From Melitaea cinxia (Eukaryota; Arthropoda; Insecta; Lepidoptera; Nymphalidae): 64,000 bases of DNA. The stretch is taken from NCBI RefSeq assembly GCF_905220565.1, contig NC_059423.1, positions 589,001-653,000 of the forward strand, written 5' to 3'. Positions 1 through 12,365 of the stretch are shown one piece after another. Positions within the stretch are counted from its first letter, which is position 1, and each line of letters opens with the position of its first letter. A program made the position numbers and the translations under genes. The notes under the pieces were generated by a model. The model worked only from the letters and a program-made list of their open reading frames with translations, was not told where the DNA came from and searched no databases.

Positions 1-244
1 TAGGCCAGTGGCTCCCAAAGTAGTCTCTACAGATTGACATCGATTTTGTTCTACTAGGGTCCCAAACTATGAGATCCATTATTTATTTATTTACCATCAA
101 AAGTACTCTAGAAACGTCCTGAGAGAGATTTTTTTGGCCAACTATATTGGATTTATACACCCTGATACATTATAGTGAAGACAAATTTATATAGTAAAAA
201 CTTGAGATTGTGGTATATGTAACAAATGTCTTTTTATAAACAAT

Positions 245-460
245 TAGGTCGGTAAACAAGCGTACGTTCACCTGGTTGTAACATTAAAAGCGTCGCAAGC
301 GCGTAGCTGATCAAATCCCTAAGCCCCCCCCCCCCCAGGGGCTTTAGTCACCTTACTCACCACAAGGACACAAGACTACTTGAGACCAGGGTCATTTAAT
401 TGTGATCTTCTATAAGGTTGAGGTACTTTCCCAGGAATTCTCCTGATTTTGACCAAACAC
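245..460 (-). repeat. SINE family A copy (minus)
   Basis: Read on the minus strand it carries the family A signature: a segment about an exact self-complementary block around 'AATACTGCTTTCAAGCAGT', then 'GTGAGTAAGGTGACC', a C/G run, and the end 'AAGCGTACG..GACCTA'. This copy is diverged and contains a long poly-C run. About 13 copies lie in the window in both orientations. The family name is mine. Confidence 0.65.
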
Positions 461-569
461 TTTTTATTCTACCCCCATATCTGTCAACTGAGAGGAACCA
501 GTTAGGACAGGTTAATTTATTTTATCTATGTAGTTATCTGTCAAAAAAATCTTAAATATAATTTAAAAA

Positions 570-790
570 AAAAAAACGTGTGCCAGACCTTACGACTGAA
601 GTAAAACTTCTGCACAATAGGCCTGCACTGTGTCTTAGATATACGAAACGTTACTGGCTTTGAGAGGAAGAGAGAAAGAAAATGTGTGCTTGTACCTCTC
701 TCTGTCTCTTGCTCCTTTCGCCCCGATCAAACTTATCGCAACGTTTCGCCACGCGTTCACCAGCTAACTCCCCAAGTCTTATTTCAAAAG
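570..790 (+). repeat. Short interspersed repeat family E copy
   Basis: Signature is 'CACACGACTGAAGTAAAAC' at one end, a pyrimidine-rich middle of TCTCTCT runs, and 'CGATCA..CTTATCGCAACG' with 'CACCAGCT..CTCCCCAAGT' at the other. Seven or so copies of this roughly 170-220 bp unit occur here. No coding capacity was seen. It may be a SINE or a MITE; class is not resolved. Confidence 0.5.
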
Positions 791-1260
791 ATGAAAATAA
801 TTAAAATAGTAATTAAATACTTACGAGTCGAAAATCTAAAAACAAATAAATCTAATTTTATTTTACGAAAATTTTTGCTTAAGAATGCGTTTGTGTTATT
901 AACCCAGAATATTTGAACTGCTGCCAGCGCGTGGTGACTGCCAAATCAGCTTACACAGAAAATCCCAAACCGCCGTGACATTAGGCTAGGTCATATAACG
1001 AATGCTAAATACCTAATGATGTTATTATGTAAAAATGACGTCATAGAATGACCTCGATTCTCTCTATTTGGTTTGTCTATCGTAACAATGCAAGCTGTTT
1101 TAGGACGGACGGTATTAAACTGTACCGCTGTCTCAATCAAATCGGTCCTTTAGCTAATTTAGCTAATTTGCTTCATATTTTTGGGCTTGAAGATTTAATT
1201 AATAAATTCTATGATGTAGGCTTATCGTCTTGAGTGAAGCCTAAACGGTTTTTATATAAA

Positions 1261-1580
1261 ACTAGCTGACTCGGCAAACGTTGTCTTGCCGCTAAACGCT
1301 ATTTAAAAATAGGGGTTGGTGGTAGAAGGGTGAAAATTTAGGGTTGTATGTATTTTTCAACGCCAAATTATAATTAAAAAAATAATAATAATTTATCTAA
1401 ATATTAAAAAAAAAATTAGGGGTGGACTACCCTTAACATTTAGGGGGATGAAAAATAGATGTTGTTTGATTCTCAGACCTACCCAATATGTACACAAAAT
1501 TTCATGAGAATCGGTAAAGCCGTTTCGGAAGAGTTTAACTACAAAGACCGCGACACGAGAATTTTATATACCTATTAGAT
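1261..1580 (+). repeat. Interspersed repeat family I copy, about 320 bp
   Basis: Starts 'ACTAGCTGACTCGGCAAACG' and ends near 'CGACACGAGAATTTTATATA'. A second full copy lies at 28726-29035 and a partial one just before it. Class unknown; the fixed ends suggest a non-autonomous element or the tail of a LINE. Confidence 0.55.
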
Positions 1581-1594
1581 AATGTTTTGTTTTT

Positions 1595-2185
1595 AACCGA
1601 CTTCCAAAAAAGGAGGAGGTTCTCAATTCGACTGTATTTTTTTTTTTATGTATGTTACATCAGAACTTTTGACCGTGTGGACCGATTTCGACAAATTTTT
1701 TTTTAATCGAAAGGTGGTGTGTGTCAATTGGTCCCATTTAAATTTATTTGAGATCTAACAACTACTTTTCGAGTTATATCTAATAATGCGTTTTTACTTG
1801 ACGCTTTTTTCGTCGACCTACATTGTATTATACCGCATAACTTTCTACTGGATGTACCGATTTTGATAAATCTTTTTTTGTTGGAAAGGGGATTTCCCTA
1901 GTTTGGTACCATGATAAGGAAACCAGGATCTGATGATGGGATCCTAGAGAAATCGAGGGAAACTCTTGAAAATCCGCATAACTTTTTACTGGTGTGTACC
2001 GATTTTGATAATTTTTAATTTAATCAAAAGCTAATGTTTATCATGTGGTAACATTAAAATTTTATCGAGATCTGATAACTACTTTTTGAGTAATCTTTGA
2101 TGACGCGTAGTTACTTGACTATTTTTTCGTCGATCTACGTTGTATTACTCGTCGATGTAATTGAAGTCGGTTTTTTTTCGTTTGT
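1595..2185 (+). repeat. Interspersed repeat family F copy
   Basis: Starts at 'AACCGACTTCCAAAAAAGG' and contains repeated blocks of the form 'TACTGG.TGTACCGATTTTGA', 'GAGATCTAACAACTACTTTT' and 'CGTCGACCTACATTGTATTA'. The internal blocks recur two to three times in one copy. Other copies lie at 4350-4555, 16805-17065 (minus), 41045-41430 (minus), 59025-59510 (minus, interrupted) and 62755-62930. Confidence 0.55.
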
Positions 2186-2334
2186 CTGCAAACACAATTA
2201 TTATATAACGATAATAATAATAATAATAAGAATAATAATAATAACTTTATTTCTTAAACACACTGATTCGCATATTTTTTAACCATTAGGATTTAGAATA
2301 GCAAGTCATCGTATGGTCCGTGTTCGTAAGAATT

Positions 2335-2450
2335 TACCGTAACTTATGGACGGCTGCACCACCAGGAACATTACAAGCCACCGGTCCTACCCCCAGCTGG
2401 CAACACAGCGAATCCTAACTGGAACACAATACTGCTTGAAAGCAATAGGT
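2335..2450 (-). repeat. SINE family A fragment (minus)
   Basis: A diverged fragment with the 'GACGGCTGCA.CACCAGGA' and 'GGAACACAATACTGCTTGAA' blocks of family A on the minus strand. Confidence 0.45.
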
Positions 2451-2664
2451 ACCTATTATTTAGCAAAAAAAATTTCAATAGAAGACCTAATTAGGTTTCG
2501 TTATCTATGTGGCCATTCATAAGTTACGTCACACGTTAAGGGGGAGGGGGTCGAGGAAGTGTGACATTGTCTGACAAGCAGCGGGGAGGAGTCCAAAATA
2601 TTGTTACATCACATTTCAAAATATAATATATCTAATTGTTAGAATTAAAACATGGTATTTAATA

Positions 2665-2890
2665 AACATTGGGCTGGTCGTCGTGTCGCAGGACCGATGG
2701 CCGTTGGAGTAGACGGGTCTTGGAGTGGAGACCGCGTCTTGGCAAACGCAGTGTGGGACGTCCTCCAGCCCGTTGGACCGACGATCTACGTAAGATTGCC
2801 GGTGTAGGCTGGATGAGGATTGCGGAAAACCGGGATGTGTGGCGCGAACTTGGGGAGGCCTATGCCATAGGCTGAAGTGAGTGAGTGATT
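2665..2890 (+). mobile_element. LINE 3' fragment (endonuclease-reverse transcriptase C-terminus)
   Basis: The plus-strand frame encodes a short peptide with the blocks RRTDGRWSRRVLEWRPR, GKRSVGRPPARWTDDLRKI and DVWRELGEAY. This is the C-terminal tail commonly seen in insect endonuclease-reverse transcriptases of non-LTR elements (family knowledge). It is followed by the usual 3' tail 'ATAGGCTGAAGTGA' and a GTGA repeat. No RT catalytic domain remains. The copy near 45 kb is longer and nearly identical over the shared part. Confidence 0.75.
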
Positions 2891-3764
2891 TAATAAACAT
2901 AATTATAAACGTATAGCTTAAACGACAGTTAAATTGTTTTGTTGGAATTGACTCTCGCTGTACCAGTTTATATGTTTTCATACCTATGTTTGATTGATGT
3001 CGATTTGTTGAATAATAAATTCGAGTGAAGTAAAAATAATATCGAAAGTGATGCGTTAAATTAATGGAGTCTAGGAGTGATATTGCAAAATATGTGACGC
3101 CACTCTACTGTGACAAGCTGTGACGAGGACGTGGAAGGGGACAAAAATCGTGAAATTCGTGTGGCGTAATGTATAGGTGACAATGATGGAAATAGCTTTA
3201 CAATTAATGGTCAATTAAAATTAAGTATCATTTGACAAATTAGTCATCTTGTTTAGCCGAATATAACCGGTTCAGACGATATAGTTCCAGTTAAATCCGG
3301 TATTAACTAGACTACGCCAATTTTGTCTAGACTTAACCGAATTATGTCAGTCGAGACCAACGGGTTCATATATATTTTTATATATTATATGATTAGAACT
3401 TATTTGAAATTTAACGGTTAGTAAGCAAAACGAATCGTTTTCTGAATATAGGAACCGTGTATTAAATAGTTGTGACTGGGGATAGCCTGAACTATATTAG
3501 GTCTAAACATTTTAAATTATGTAAAAGAGGATAATGTATATAATATATATAATTTCGTCACGTGGATGCTTCTAAAAAGGTGAAAAAATATTTAAGCTGT
3601 AACTATCAGAGAAAAAATTTAAGTTGAAAATAGAAAATACTATTGAAGTCACAAATTTGACTTTTTTTCTTAGTTTTGTTACTTTTTTAGAAGTTAAATC
3701 AGATTTTAAGTCACATGAAGTATGTTCAAGTGTATTTTGGTAACTAGGTAGATATATTATGTGA

Positions 3765-4025
3765 AGATGTTGGTGTAGTGGTTAGTTTAGATGTAGCTGA
3801 AATAGTAGCGGATTTAGATTTGATTCTCGCTTATGATAAATAAGCGAGTATGATAAATAAGCGAGTATTGGACATACAAATGTTTGTCGTGTTTTGGGTG
3901 TTCCTGTAGTGTCCTAGGCGAGAGTGTCTTTCTGTAGAGAGGATACTTTTCTAAATCGTCTGCAACAGACGGACTAAGACCAATTATCGGGTAGGTCTGA
4001 GAATCGGCCAACATCTATTTTTCAT
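3765..4025 (+). repeat. tRNA-derived SINE copy
   Basis: An A-box-like 'TTGGTGTAGTGGTTAG' near 3770 is followed about 45 bp later by a degenerate B box in 'GATTTGATTCTCGC'. This is the layout of a tRNA-derived Pol III promoter. Downstream a short internal duplication of 'ATGATAAATAAGCGAGTAT' is present. It is not a functional tRNA because arms cannot pair properly. Confidence 0.5.
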
Positions 4026-4349
4026 ACCCCTAAGTTATAGGGGGGGGGGGGATTAAGGGGGTTAATAGCATATATGGGCATAACAACGTTTGCGGGGTCA
4101 GCTAGTATGTATACCTATATATATTTCATACAACAGTATATGAGACTGGACGTTTTATCAAACCATAGCATAATATAATGTCGTTGAAGGTCAACTTAGA
4201 TATATAATATAAAATAACTAGTATTTAAATATAGCCTGGAATCGATAGGTCACAACTGTTTGACCTTTAAAATCTTTTAAGTAAATAACAATACGTACGT
4301 TTTGTCCTTTTCTAATTTATTTTTTATTTTTTATATTACCTTATAATTT

Positions 4350-4555
4350 TTTTTCTGGGTGTACCGATTTTGATGCTTCTTTTTTCAGATCGAAAGCTGA
4401 TGTTTGTGATGTCACATTTAAATATGATCGAGATTTGACGAGTAGGTACTTTTTGAGTTGTCCCTAATAAATCGTATTTAATTGATTTTTTTTCCGACTA
4501 CCCACGTTGTATTACTCATCGATGAAATTATAGTTGTTTTTTTTTCGTTTACACA
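4350..4555 (+). repeat. Family F fragment
   Basis: Shares 'GGGTGTACCGATTTTGATG', the 'GATCGAAAGCTGATGTTTGT' block and the 'CGTTGTATTACTCATCGATG' block with the copy at 1.6-2.2 kb. Confidence 0.5.
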
Positions 4556-4779
4556 ACTGTTAATGCGTACGAGTGGGACAGAAGGTATGTGATGGCGTCA
4601 AGTGAGCTTAGCTTGTATACGACTAGATGTGTTCTGTGGTTTTACTTTCATAATATATGTGTGTGTAAATATGTGTATATGTGTGTGTGTATATGTATAT
4701 CTATTTATTGAGTTGTTTCACGTTATTTTCTATAACATTAAACTGTACACCTACACCTTTAATATATTATCGCTTTTGC

Positions 4780-4912
4780 CCTAAGGTTGCCTTGAAGAGA
4801 TTACTTTTAAGCAATAAGGCCGCCTTTTGTACATTTTTCTACTAACTATTGTTAATGTTGCTTGGTTATTCCATTTCTTGTTTGGTGTAAAATGAAGTAT
4901 AAATAAATAAAT
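4780..4912 (-). repeat. Interspersed repeat family J copy (minus)
   Basis: Contains the reverse complement of 'GTACAAAAGGCGGCCTTAT' and ends in an AAATAAATAAAT tail on the plus strand. Related pieces occur at 9480-9560, 17690-17790 and 47805-47870. Likely the 3' part of a SINE or LINE. Confidence 0.4.
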
Positions 4913-5489
4913 ATGACGCCTGTCGTAGAACGTGTATGTTATAACTTACCTAATATAGTAATATGCGTTTAAACTTTTTATGTATAATATTTGTTAAATA
5001 TGATTTGGTAATTTTAATGTAAGGAGTAAGGAATACAGCGAGGTGCACTAAGGATTGTAAGTGTGAAATATCCTAAGGATATTCTAGGACAACCCTGCAG
5101 ACTGGTGGTATATACCATTTTACCCTTTAATAGAACGCCAAGTATCCTGTTTTGTATGCCATATCCAAATATATAAAAAATAATGTTTGTCTGTATGTCC
5201 TTTATAGATTCGGAAACTATGCATTTGATCATGTCATGATCTTCAGAGAAGTGTTGTGCATATGCCCACATAGTTTTCTGTATTGGTACGACCAAAAAAA
5301 TAATAAAAGCAAGCGTATCAACGCGCGCAGATTACCGGTAGTTTTATTATAAAGTTTCGCAGAAAAAACAAACGCATTATAATCCATTATAATGCGTCAA
5401 TTATAGTCTCATCTCTATACAATTTTTCTTTCTTATTTCTTAACTAGGTTCGAGCATAGATATTTATACTAATAATAAAACTATGACAT

Positions 5490-5915
5490 ACTAATTTAAG
5501 CAGTAGCAGCGTCTTCGGTGCGTTAAATCCCCTGCGGTCACCAACCCGCCTGCCCAGCGTGGTGACTATAGGCAACACACATCAGTTCACGCCATTTTTG
5601 GCACGAATTTGTGGAGGCCTATGTCCAGCAGTTTTTTTTTGGTATCGCAGGGGAATTACGGGTGATATCCAGGATGCCCGGGTAGGCAGTCCTAGACCGT
5701 ATGTCGGCTTCAGAAATTGGGGGTGCACTACCGACCAAAACCCCTGCGGGAGACTTCAGCCGCTTTAATTGGAGGGTCCCGGATCTGCAGGCAACAGGAT
5801 CTCTCCAGCGACAGGCTGGCCTCAGCGAAAAGACCAGACTTCTCCTCCATAGGGACTGTCCGGCTCACATATGAATGAATGAATGTCCAGCAGTGGAATG
5901 CAATAGGCTGAAGTG
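5490..5915 (+). repeat. Composite family D fragments
   Basis: Two family D blocks ('AGCAGCGTCTTCGGTGCG..GCGGTCACC..CCCAGCGTGGTGACTATAGG' at 5505-5635, and 'GTCCAGCAGTGGAATGCAATAGGCTGAAGTGATGA' split over two parts at 5885-5920) flank about 250 bp of other sequence, so the copy has been interrupted. The end resembles the LINE 3' tail. Confidence 0.45.
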
Positions 5916-7963
5916 ATGATGCCAATTTCTGTACACTGCAGATGTTTTGGATATTTTTTGGTGTGTCCAATACTGAAATTAGAACTTTATTTTTTTGTGT
6001 TTGACTGTATTTGTAATTGTTTCTATTTTTGTTGTACATGACTTCCAAGCTACTGAATAAATTAGAATACAATTAGACTTGATTTAAATCAATATTACGA
6101 GCTCTAGGACAATGATTAGTTTTGACCTTTTTTTGTATTTTTTTTTATACGTTATAACTTTCGGTTGTTTTTTTTTTTTTTTATAGTATTTATTAATGAG
6201 TATTATTATAATAATTATTATTTTAAAGTTCAGTACGATGCTTATGGGAAAAAATATTTTATTTTATTTTTTATTGCTTTTATATTGAGAACATTATGAA
6301 TTTGTGGTAAGGCTATGATTGTCAGAAGCAAATTCGACCTTCTAAAATAAATTACACAATGCTCTATTTGTTTTAAAATATTAAATTTCTCGATTCATTT
6401 CTACTAGCAACACTAATTACAAATATCAAAGACAACAAAGATATAATAGAATTAAATAATTATGTATGTGTCGTATTCTAATTATATCTGTATGGAAATT
6501 ATTATTTGTATGTTTTCAATATTAAGTCATAGAATCAAATCAAAATAAAATATAATAAAGTTATAGTGACGATACGTTAAAACGCCTGAGAAAAAAGCAG
6601 GCTTTTTTAAAACATCAAAAAGGCTAAATCCGGGTTCGATGACCTTATAAACTTGCTAAATTTAGTTTACTATACTATAACTAACTTTATTTTTATAACT
6701 ATATATGACGATATTTGTCCGAACTAATCTCCGAAGCTCCTTGAACGATTTTTATGAAATCTAACTTTTTGAAACCTGAAAGGCTATAGGCTATATTTTA
6801 TTTCGACGCTAAATTGTATTCTAAGATTATTATTACCAATACTATACGACATGATGATTTGTAGCCTATAATTATTATTAGTGATTATGTACGAGTAATT
6901 ATTAATAATATAACCCTTTAATAGTATAAGCTTTAGATAGTAGTAGATACCTCCTCGAAAGCTTCCAATGTATGAAATGAAATGAAATGAAAACATTTAT
7001 TTCGTCATAAGTCAGAAATAATAATACAAATTTAAAAAAAATTCGACAATAATAAAAGAAAGTTAGGGTAGCAAAAAAATCAAACAATACAATAAAAATG
7101 TATATCTTAACATAAATGGCATGTGTCTATAGCATCACATCATCCGTCAACCTCAGTGGCGCAGCGTGGTGGATTTAGCTCCGTTCCTTTCGTACAAGGG
7201 ACCCATATGCCCAGCAGTGGGATGTTACGTATAGCATTACAACAGCGTCATTGTGATGCTTATATACACAATGTGATGTTTTTTGTAATGTGCAACCTTC
7301 AGAATTCTATTATATCCTCGATGCAAAAATAGGGTTGTTACAAAGTTGTCGTGTCTGTGTGTCGGTGGCTTCGTAGGTCGTAAACGAATGGACCGATTAT
7401 GATGTAATTTTTTTTTGTCTGAAAGTTGACGTCATTGAAATAGTTCTTCAGGCGTTTCAATATCATTTTACCTTTTATTTACCTGTGGAAGTGATTTTAC
7501 ACAAAAATATGTTTTCAAGTTGAAGGTAGGAGACAAAACCCTGGCCTGTACTTGTTAACCCATGCTTGGGCTATATTAACCCGGGGGTTAATTAAAAGTT
7601 TGTTTTTATTTCTTTATATATGCATTGATACAAGTAAACATGCTTCTAATTCTGTGTATACATTAATGCCAAAGTTGGTGAGGGTGCATGGATGGATGTT
7701 TGTTACTTTTTCTCGCAAAAACTACTGAACTGATAGTAATGAAACTTGGTACGTAAGTAGCTAGAGATTCACATAAACACATATACCTCTTTGTTATCCT
7801 GACGATTCCGTGTAGTTGAAAGTTACATGGGTGGATCTACAATTTTATATATAATATACATAAAAATTTCGTGTCACGATGTATGTGGGCGATAAACTCT
7901 GAAACTACTGAACCAATTTTTAATTCGTACGATTTATTTTTGTGTTACCCACACATTTGGAAA

Positions 7964-8185
7964 TTCTAAACAATTCTTTAATATCATATCAAAAATCGAC
8001 CGTTTCAGCGGGGATCGAACCTGCATCTCCGACTGACCGTGTCGGTGATGTAGCCAATTAAGCCATGTAACGATGTATCCGCTAGATCGAAATTTTTGAT
8101 ATGATGATTTTATATTCGGTCTAAGCGACCGTGGCACCGTGTGGAACGGTCGATTTTTGATATGATATTAAATAATTGTTTAGAA
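7964..8185. mobile_element. Inverted-repeat (MITE-like) insertion with a tRNA-like core
   Basis: The arms 7964-8004 and 8145-8185 are reverse complements over 41 bp with one mismatch. Between them, on the minus strand, lie an A-box-like 'TGGCTTAATTGGCTA' and a perfect B box in 'GGTTCGATCCC', the two parts of a Pol III tRNA promoter. The insertion splits the Helitron-like element: 'GAACCAATTT' occurs at 7910-7919 and 8183-8192, so extra sequence (7920-7963) also came in or the duplication is long. Class is uncertain. Confidence 0.55.
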
Positions 8186-8786
8186 CCAATTTATATCAAA
8201 TTTGGTAGGCATAGCTGTAATTTGGTCCAACTTGGGAGACAGTGTAGTTTTTATATCAAATGGACCCGGTAGGTGACGCTGCTATCAGTATGTAACTCGG
8301 AAATTACTGAACCGATTTTTATTACATTTTGTAAGCATCTGCAATTTAGTCCAACTTGGGAGATAGGGTAGTTTTTATCTCAAATGGACCCGGTAGGTGG
8401 CGCTATTATCGATGTGTAACTCCGAAACTACTGAACCAATTGTTATTAAATTTTGTAAGCATCTGTAATTTAGTCCAACTTGGAAAATAGGTTTTTTTTT
8501 ATCTCAAATGCACCCGACAGGTGGCGTTGCTATCAGTATGTAACTCCGAAAATACTGTACCAATTGTTATCAAGTTTTGTAGGGATCTGTGATTTGGTCC
8601 AACTTGGGAGATAGGATAGTTTTTATCTCAATTGGACCCGGTAGATGGCGCTGCTATCAATGTGTAACTCCGAAACGACTGAAGCAATTTTTATCAAATA
8701 TTGTAACCATCTGTGATTTGGTCCAACCTGAGCAATAGGGTAGTTTTTATCTCAATTTTACCCGGTAGGTGGCGTTGCTATCAGTT
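8167..8786 (+). repeat. Tandem array, five units of 124 bp
   Basis: The motif 'TGTAACTC' recurs at 8291, 8415, 8539 and 8663, exactly 124 bp apart, giving four full units to 8786. A diverged fifth lies to the left from about 8167. Each unit includes 'GAACCAATT', 'GTCCAACTTGGGAGATAGG', 'GTTTTTATCTCAA' and 'GACCCGGTAGGTGGCGCT'. The solitary Helitron-like copy at 29.9 kb has a single unit, so the array grew by local amplification in this copy. Confidence 0.85.
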
Positions 8787-9164
8787 TATAAGCAATCAAA
8801 TTTGGTAGCTGTTTTCCGGGCAGGAAAACTTCTGCCGAGTCCGCTAGTAATGTATACTATAATAAATGACTAGTGAATTGAAAATAAGGATTTTTTCCAT
8901 ACTATTGAATATTTTTATGTGTATGTTTCTGTAAGTCATTTTGTACCTGAATATATAACGTGTGTACCTTATGTGTTTATTTATTTTTAGAAAACATTGT
9001 TCAAATAATAACTTTTATATGGAGTTTTTTTTGTAAGTCTATTTATGTATTTACTTTTGTTATTTATTTCGTTATGTTAAATGTACTATTTACGCATCTC
9101 AAACTATATGTTACTAAGTTACTTGTAAAAATAATAATCACAATTAAAAATTTTAATTTGTAGA

Positions 9165-9215
9165 ATAACGGTTCGAAAGTGCTTTTGAAGCCTATTTGAA
9201 TAAAATTATTTTTTA
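9165..9215 (-). repeat. Family K fragment (minus)
   Basis: A short piece matching 'GCTTTTGAAGCCTATTTGAA', the reverse complement of the start of the family K copy at 51.7 kb. Confidence 0.4.
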
Positions 9216-9479
9216 TTCGGATTTTGAGTACACTTGTCATAAATATACAAATATTTTGCGGGATATTAGGTAAACATCAAAAATAGTACGGACTTGAAGA
9301 CATATAATTAATTAGAAGACTATATTTGTGTGTACCGACATAATTATACTCGTGTAACTAAATTTAGTATAAATTTTACCTTACATAACTAAATAAAGCT
9401 AATCCTAAAATTTACATAATAATAAGAATAATAATATTCTTAATTGCACACCATTAAAAGATACAAACAAAAGTAGTAT

Positions 9480-9565
9480 AATTAGAGGAAGATGTACAAA
9501 GGCGGTCTTATCGCTAAAAGAGCGATTTCTTCCAGACAACCTTTGGGTATAGGACAGCGCATAGA
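9480..9565 (+). repeat. Family J fragment
   Basis: Carries 'TGTACAAAGGCGGTCTTATC' and 'AGAGCGATTTCTTCCAGA'. The same blocks occur at 17.7 kb. Confidence 0.4.
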
Positions 9566-12365
9566 AAATAATGTACCTAACTAGTACATAGAAGAATAAG
9601 AAAAAAAAAAGATTGATTGACATATTTTTTTTAAACATTCCATTAATTTTAGGATAAAGGCCCTAATAAGTTAGTCCTTACCTTATGTATTATTTTTTTA
9701 ACTGGGCATTATAACTGTGTTATATCAAAAAAACATTTAATATAAGTTGAGATATATGATGAAAACAGGATTATACATATTATATTGCGTCATATTATAG
9801 ATACCCCACAGTTGGGCAACTTTCTATTAAAACTCGGAGTTTTAGGGACATCTAGTTTATCAATAAAATATAATATATTTTATTGCCTTAGGAGTATTTA
9901 CATTAAACATGTACATGTATCTATATACAAATTACTATTTACTATTACTAGATACCATAGCGCTTTCGTGGATTTGTTTGTGTATATAACATGTGATATG
10001 TAAGAATTTCCATCAAATCGTGAAGTCTCTTTTAAAATATTATTTTTTTATTATTAAGATGTATATTTTAAGGATATTTTTATGTAATTTAATTTATTGT
10101 TTCGTACTAACTCTACTCACAAATACAGTTATAAGTCAAATCAGATTTTTTTTTAATTGACAGGAAGAGAGTCAATTATCTTCTATATTAATATATGTTG
10201 TTTTTTTATTATTTTTTTTTGGATTAATCATTATTATATATGTAAATACACAATTTTCATCCCAGCTATTTTTATATAATACTTATAACAAAATATAGTA
10301 TATAAGAAAAATATATATTACTAAAAGTATATAAATAACTTTCTAGCATAAAACATATTAAAATAAAATAAAAATTTAAAAAAAAATCCAAAATAACATA
10401 CGGTTTTGAAATTCGTATTTTACAGATTTGAAATTGAATAGTGATTTTTAAGATGGTTTATAAAAAGATCCTCATAAATATATATTTTTTTTATTTAACT
10501 TTTTGGGTGTATGGTATGTGAGTAGTAATAAATGTGTATGTAGTGCCATGTTTGGACATAGACTTCAGTTAAATTTTTTAATGTCAAATTAAAAATTAAT
10601 AGACAAAATGTAATGATAAGAAAAAAAATTAAAATGGTTGAGTTGACAAATTATATTGACAAGGCACTCATTTTTTTAGTTTTTTTTTCTCGTTAAAAAT
10701 AAATAGCTTTGGAAATTAACAAAATTGAGAGATTTTTAATTTTTGTTAACTAGACCATTACCTATACCTACTAAAAAAAATTATTCTTCGTGTCCTTTAT
10801 AAATTAAATTCATATATAGATATTTTTAAAATTTTAGAAGTTACTTAAAATATAGCCCTACATACAAATTATTTTTGATTTTTAATCTGTGATATATATA
10901 AGTAATAATTTCATGACTAAAATGTTCTATATACGAAATTGTGTTACACGAATGTAATTCAATATAGATGTTTTCTTATTATTAGTCAGACTTACATTTT
11001 TCAAACTTTTTTTACAACTATAAATACAACCAATTTTCCATTACACTCATTAATACAGTTTTCGATAGTTAAACGATCGAAAAAAAAGGACCTATAATAT
11101 ATTATATAAATAAAAAAATATGTTGACACTTTTAGTGAGATATATAACAATAAAATTTGTAATATATATGGTGTATCTTTATAAATAAGATTACCTCTAA
11201 CCTTTCTCCTACATGGAGAAAGAGGCCTGTGCCCACCAGTGGGATGTTAGTCTGAATCGTATGGTATATGTCATAGTATATAATATACATATAAAATTTT
11301 GTATGTAATTTACTTTTAGTAAGAAATTGTATAAAAATAATTATAAATTTTCTTCAAAGAATTTATTATCATTATTTCAAGTTTAATAAATACACATAAT
11401 TGATTCTTTAGTATCGATGTTAAGTAATCTAATCTCCGTATTTATCGATTATGACACTCTTTTCAATGTCTTTTCTTTCAAAGATTAAGAGAAAGTTATA
11501 AAAGATACCAAATTTACTCTTTTAATTGTTTTTTTTTTCTGTTTGAATCAATCCTTTTTTCAATTGTGTCAAATTCAAGTTAATTTGATTGTAATATATT
11601 TTTGTTCTTTTTTTTTCATTCTTGTTTTATTTTTAAAAAAATAATGTCACGAAATAAGAACCATTTTTGCATTTCGTTACCTATAATATAAGCAAGGATA
11701 TGTTTAATAAAAACTATAACTTTTTTTAATGAAAAATAACTATACAAAAATCTTTTTTCATATTTTTTTTTTCTCTATATAATGTTCATGTTTATTAAAT
11801 ACATATTATTATTTTTATAAAATGAAAAGTTATTAGTTGTATTTTTCATATTTTAAAATATAATTCTGAATGATATTTGTTACTTTGTACATATATACAT
11901 ATCTACCTATGTATTATCATTATAAATTATTTTATAATTTCTTTTACATTTTAGACTTGTTTATTGATTTTGTACAAGTTAATATTTCAAATTTAATATT
12001 CTTGCGTAAATAATAATTACAATAGGCTATATTAATTTTTTTTTTAATATTTTTTTTTAGAGCAATTTTAGTTTCGTGTTATCTTTGGGCGAATTAAGAA
12101 TAATGTAGCTCTACTATAGAGTCATTTATCGTTTTTTTTCTTACACATTCTTGATTTTTAATTAAAAATTGTAATAAATTACCAAAAATTTTTATCATTA
12201 TAATTCAATTTGTAGTGTTAATGTATATTTTAATATCGATACTCATAATTCACATTGAAAAAAGATGAAGCTACTTATTATGAAAAAAGGTCTTAAAAAT
12301 AACGGAAAAAATATTAATTACTATGATATATATATAGAAATAAATAAAATAATCTATGTACTTAC

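Larger units (their letters stand above)
7850..8848 (+). mobile_element. Non-autonomous Helitron-like element
   Basis: The left end reads 'AAAATTTCGTGTCACGATG', shared with a shorter copy at 29880-30085. The right end has a hairpin with stem GGCAG (8819-8823) and CTGCC (8832-8836), an 8-base loop, and then the terminus CTAGT (8844-8848) 12 bases beyond. A 3' hairpin close to a CTAG-type terminus is the hallmark of Helitrons (family knowledge). There is no Rep/helicase ORF, so it is non-autonomous. The interior is mostly a 124-bp tandem array, and a separate inverted-repeat element is inserted near the left end. Confidence 0.65.
1..12340. other. Gene-poor, repeat-rich stretch
   Basis: I found no exon with a credible splice frame or recognisable protein in this AT-rich stretch. 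It holds the separately listed repeats: SINE family A pieces, LINE tails, the Helitron-like element at 7.85-8.85 kb, a tRNA-derived SINE near 3.8 kb, and copies of other lepidopteran repeats. The remaining 9.2-12.3 kb is almost pure AT-rich sequence with poly-A and poly-T runs. It could be intergenic, or an intron of a minus-strand gene whose first exon may lie at 12.4-13.1 kb. Confidence 0.6.

Noticed and set aside
8030..8100. tRNA gene candidate
   Set aside because: A and B boxes are present but the acceptor and anticodon arms do not pair; a tRNA-derived relic.
8167..8786. Regular direct repeats that might suggest a CRISPR array
   Set aside because: Units are contiguous 124-bp copies without unique spacers, in a eukaryotic genome and inside a Helitron-like element.
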